Positions 60,591 to 64,000 of a stretch of 64,000 bases of DNA are shown here, piece by piece. The notes under the pieces were generated by a model, which searched no databases, was not told where the DNA came from, and saw only the letters and a list, made by a program, of their open reading frames with translations. This stretch comes from Lates calcarifer (Eukaryota > Chordata > Actinopteri > Centropomidae): positions 976,757 through 1,040,756 of the forward strand of contig NC_066833.1 of assembly GCF_001640805.2 (NCBI RefSeq). Reading direction: 5' to 3'. Position numbers and translations under genes: made by a program. Positions within the stretch are counted from its first letter, which is position 1. The number at the start of each line of letters is the position of its first letter.

Positions 60591-63500
60591 GGTTGGTTTG
60601 CTCAAATTGTTAAAACACATAGCTATAGTGGTATCTAACCAGTCAAATATATTTGGTTTTATATGCCCTTTTGGAGAAATCTGCCTCCACCCCTTCCATT
60701 GTAATGTAAGGTCCGACCCTAACAACATGAGAAGTCTCACCTCATGTGTAAAACACCTGCAACTGCTGAAAAGTTTGCTCTTTTTAGTCTGATGTGAAAG
60801 CTGCAGCTCTTGCACTTCATCAGTGGCCAAATGCACGCTGGGAGCTGGCCTACATTAGAATGAAATTTCTTGGTGTGTTTGCCATGTATTCATTTGACTC
60901 CTCATCCAGCCTCTGATTTTAAATTAAGTAATGCTCAGAGGTTCCTCTCTAGAGGACACAACAGGCCCTTGGAAGCTTCTCCCTGCCCTGTACCACCACC
61001 TTTAGCTTCTGGGTGAGAGAGCGTTCCTACAGTTGGAGCCATCTAAAAGTTGGTTGGTGTCAATTTTCTCTTTCCTAATCTGCTACAGAGACATGACTTG
61101 CCTTCTGTTGTCAGGAGCAGCTAATCCTTATCTCCACATATCTGGGATTTAACTTCTCATATCCCCTTGTCTCAGTAGACTAAGCTAGCAGCTAACAAAG
61201 CATCCATGTCAATTCCCTGAAGCTCCCTCTCTCTGCTGATGAGTGCCAGACACACACACAGACACATAAACACACACAAAAGGACAGACACAAACATTGC
61301 TGCATAACACAAGCAGGCCCATGAACACAATCTATGCAGACAAGTGCACTGACACACAAACAGGAAGCTAAAGATCCTCCACACTGTTACCACACTCCCT
61401 ACAAGTGAAATTGTTTTATGTTGATGATTAGCATACTTGTGGATCTGAGAAAAAAGTTTAAATAAAACAGATTCATTTTCAGCTTGATTTTTAAAAACTC
61501 AATAATGCATATTCAGTGTGTGTGTGAATGTACACATTTAGTCCACAGTATTCCACATACACGACATCATAACTTGAAACCAAAGTACCTTAATTTTGCC
61601 TCTGTGCAGTATCTTTTACATTACAATATATTACATAATTTTTTGTTGTAAAGACACAAACCAGACACTGCCTCTGTACCTTCCTTTATAGCTGGCATTA
61701 AATGAAAGGGGCAGATTTTAGTCTATGTTAGTACAGCTCATATGCCATATTTAGATATTGATGCCTGTAATCATTTACCTGTTTGTACTGGCTATAAAGT
61801 GATCCCTTTCAATTGAGACTACATTGTAGAAGACAGTGGAGTACAGTCCTTGTGCAAAAATGCACTCTTAAGTTAAGCTGGAGGTATAATTTGAGGGATG
61901 TGCTTATAAGATCATCCAATGGCATTTCAGCTTCTTTTTGAGTGCAACATCTGTCCATCACATCCACCCCTGTATATCACATGTCATCCCTCTTTACGAG
62001 GGAAAACTATTCGCCAGATCTTCAAGTATGGCAATTAAGAAGAGCTGCAAAATTTGACAATGATGATAATATGGTAAACAGAATACTAATTTAGCTTTAA
62101 GTTAGTCTTTTAAAAAAAAAATTTAAGTCATTTAACTTAAACTTGAAATAGATTTACGTTCAGGCTTTACGATTTCACCTCAAATTAGTGTTTGATATGA
62201 ACATCCTCCATGTAAGAACAAGTCTGTATGAGTGGATCTTGCAGAATGGCCACAGTGTAACAAAGTAAGTAGGCTACATATTATTTTAATGTTCCATATC
62301 ACATACACATTTAATCAACATTTTAAATGCTACTGATGTAATTTTCAGGTTGTTGGTCTAGACTGTTAATATTAATTAGAAAAAGCTGTAATTTCTGTAA
62401 ATTCAGCAACTTAATTTTTAAGTTTCTGTTATTTTTACCATACAGTACACAACAAAATTGAGCGCAGCAATACTAACTACTACAGCAATATCACAAAAAT
62501 GTTAAATGATTTGATTGGTGAGGTGTAGGGTATTTGATCTTATGTATAATCAAAACAAACTGGGTTACATAGACTACATTGAAAATACAGGTCCCAAGTC
62601 CAACTTCATGATTTCCATTGAAGGCTAACTGCATGATCAAGATTATAAAAGAACCCATGAACACCACAAATTTTCAGTTGTGGTCTGAGTTACGTTTGAT
62701 GCAACATGGCTGCACATGGTAAGGAACTGCCTGAAAAAGTACACACCTAGATTGTGAGACTTTGTAATGATTTTTCAAATTAGTTTCATTCCTCTTGGGC
62801 TTTGGCTAAAAACAAATTAAAACCGTATTAAATGCACAGGATTTGTAATTACTAAACATTTTAGAGATAGAGATAGAGATAGAGAAGTTAAACCTGAATA
62901 CATTTGAAGAGGGAGCTAAGATTCAGATTCAATACGTGGATTCAACACTGTCTGTTGGGACCATCAATATGGCTGCCAGAAAGTGTTATTATCACCTGAT
63001 GTCCCCATTTAGGTAATGAGAACTTATTTCACCTTCTGTGCATGATGTATGCATCTGTACTGTCTGTGCCTGAGTCCCTCTCTGCCTGCATGACTGTACT
63101 CTATATATAGTGAACTGTGCCTTGGGTCAAAGAGCCAAAGTGACACGCTTGTTTATCGAGTGGTCTGTTCATTAGATTCATATACCTTCAAAAGGCAAAT
63201 CTGTTGTATGCCCCCAGGACCAAAGCTGTTGTTATATATAGTGGCAGATTACATAATCATCTTGTTACATTTCACTGGGTAACATTTATATTATTTACTC
63301 ATTAACATGGATGCATGGGCTTTATAAAATTTTATGTAATTGTAGATGAGTACTGTATAATTTGTACTTAAAATAAACAGGGTAGGACTAATCTCAATGA
63401 ACATACTGAATATCAGGTTGACTGTGACCTTTTCTTGCTGATAATGCTTGAGGGTTTTCCAAATCAAGGCTACATAGAAATCAGTATTTTGGTACTATCC

Positions 63501-64000
63501 TGGAGCTGCTTGCTACCTTTATGAATTTATTGGTTTTATTAGTTTAATCTTAAGTTAAGTTTAATCTTACTTAAAGCAACATTACACAACTATTTTACCT
63601 CAAAATAACAGCTTCAAAATCATTTTAATGGTACACTGACTTGTTCCCACTCTGCAATATGTGAATGAATGAACCCGGTTGGGGTGTGCTTGTTGTTCAG
63701 TGCTTTGTGAGTTTTGAAGTGAGCTTCTTGTCAGCAGTGCTGGGAATGAGCTTAAGTGTTTTTCTAAAGTTTTTTCTAAAGAGTAACAGACTTCAGTAAT
63801 TTCAAATGAATGTCAAAGCCTGCACCATCATTGAGTGGGTGGGTACTTATTTTGCAATATTGATATTATGTTTTTAAATATATTTTGTCTTTTAAATATT
63901 TATCCATGTGAGCAGCACACCTTCTCAGAGCCATTTGCATAATCACAAACCATTACAAATTGTAATCCATGAGGACACAGGCTGATCCTCGACCCAAATT
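60591..64000. other. Intergenic, no gene recognised
   Basis: About 3.4 kb of AT-rich DNA. Minor items are a CA-rich stretch near 61250-61280, a GAGATA microsatellite at 62862-62885 and an A run at 62111-62120. Open frames are short and motif-free. Confidence 0.5.

Overview
The window is vertebrate nuclear DNA, almost certainly from a teleost fish. Three things show this: host genes split by GT/AG introns; dense fish-type repeats (Tc1-like and hAT DNA transposons, L2- and Rex1-type LINEs, tRNA-derived SINEs, fish endogenous retroviruses, long CA/TA microsatellites); and a GC-poor background with few long open frames. There is no bacterial or phage content. The species cannot be named from sequence alone. 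All family assignments below come from reading the sequence and from recalled family features, not from database searches.

Only two host genes are supported. At the left edge (173-1372, + strand) lie the last two coding exons of a scavenger receptor, encoding a six-cysteine group A SRCR domain that best fits MARCO. At 58026-59058 (- strand) is a complete two-exon C1q-like gene, best matched to c1ql2, encoding a 253-residue secreted synaptic-type collagen/C1q protein. MARCO and C1QL2 are neighbours in mammals, so the pair supports both calls. The roughly 56.6 kb between them has no other convincing protein-coding host gene.

The intergenic space is a layered repeat landscape. 2.6-12.8 kb: an intact-ended Tc1-like element (3291-4337), LINE ends, a SINE, a putative solo LTR with a tandemly repeated U3, an L2-type LINE split by a hAT-type element with a perfect 8-bp target duplication (8461-9814), and a complex inverted/tandem repeat block (11533-12832). 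15-19 kb: an unexplained CpG-rich block, then a ZBED-type hAT transposon with a decayed transposase. 21.8-28.6 kb: a Tc1 remnant, a TA-flanked element with 5'-GGGGAGACC ends carrying a LINE insertion, a second hAT end, and Tc1-like transposase remains.

32.7-48.2 kb is the most structured region. An old Tc1-like transposon is cut by endogenous retrovirus 1 (32839-39647, +), by an unknown roughly 430-bp insert, and near its right end by endogenous retrovirus 2 (about 41184-48180, -). Retrovirus 2 is in turn interrupted by an 857-bp solo LTR with 5-bp target duplications and by a tRNA-derived SINE. Both proviruses belong to the same lineage by gag/pol features and both are thoroughly broken by stops, frameshifts and deletions.

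49-57 kb holds an L2-type LINE, a Rex1-type LINE end split by another solo LTR (51504-52020), a second copy of the SINE family, and microsatellites. c1ql2 sits in a CpG-rich stretch. The last 4 kb has one inverted-repeat element with a tRNA-like core and otherwise nothing recognisable.
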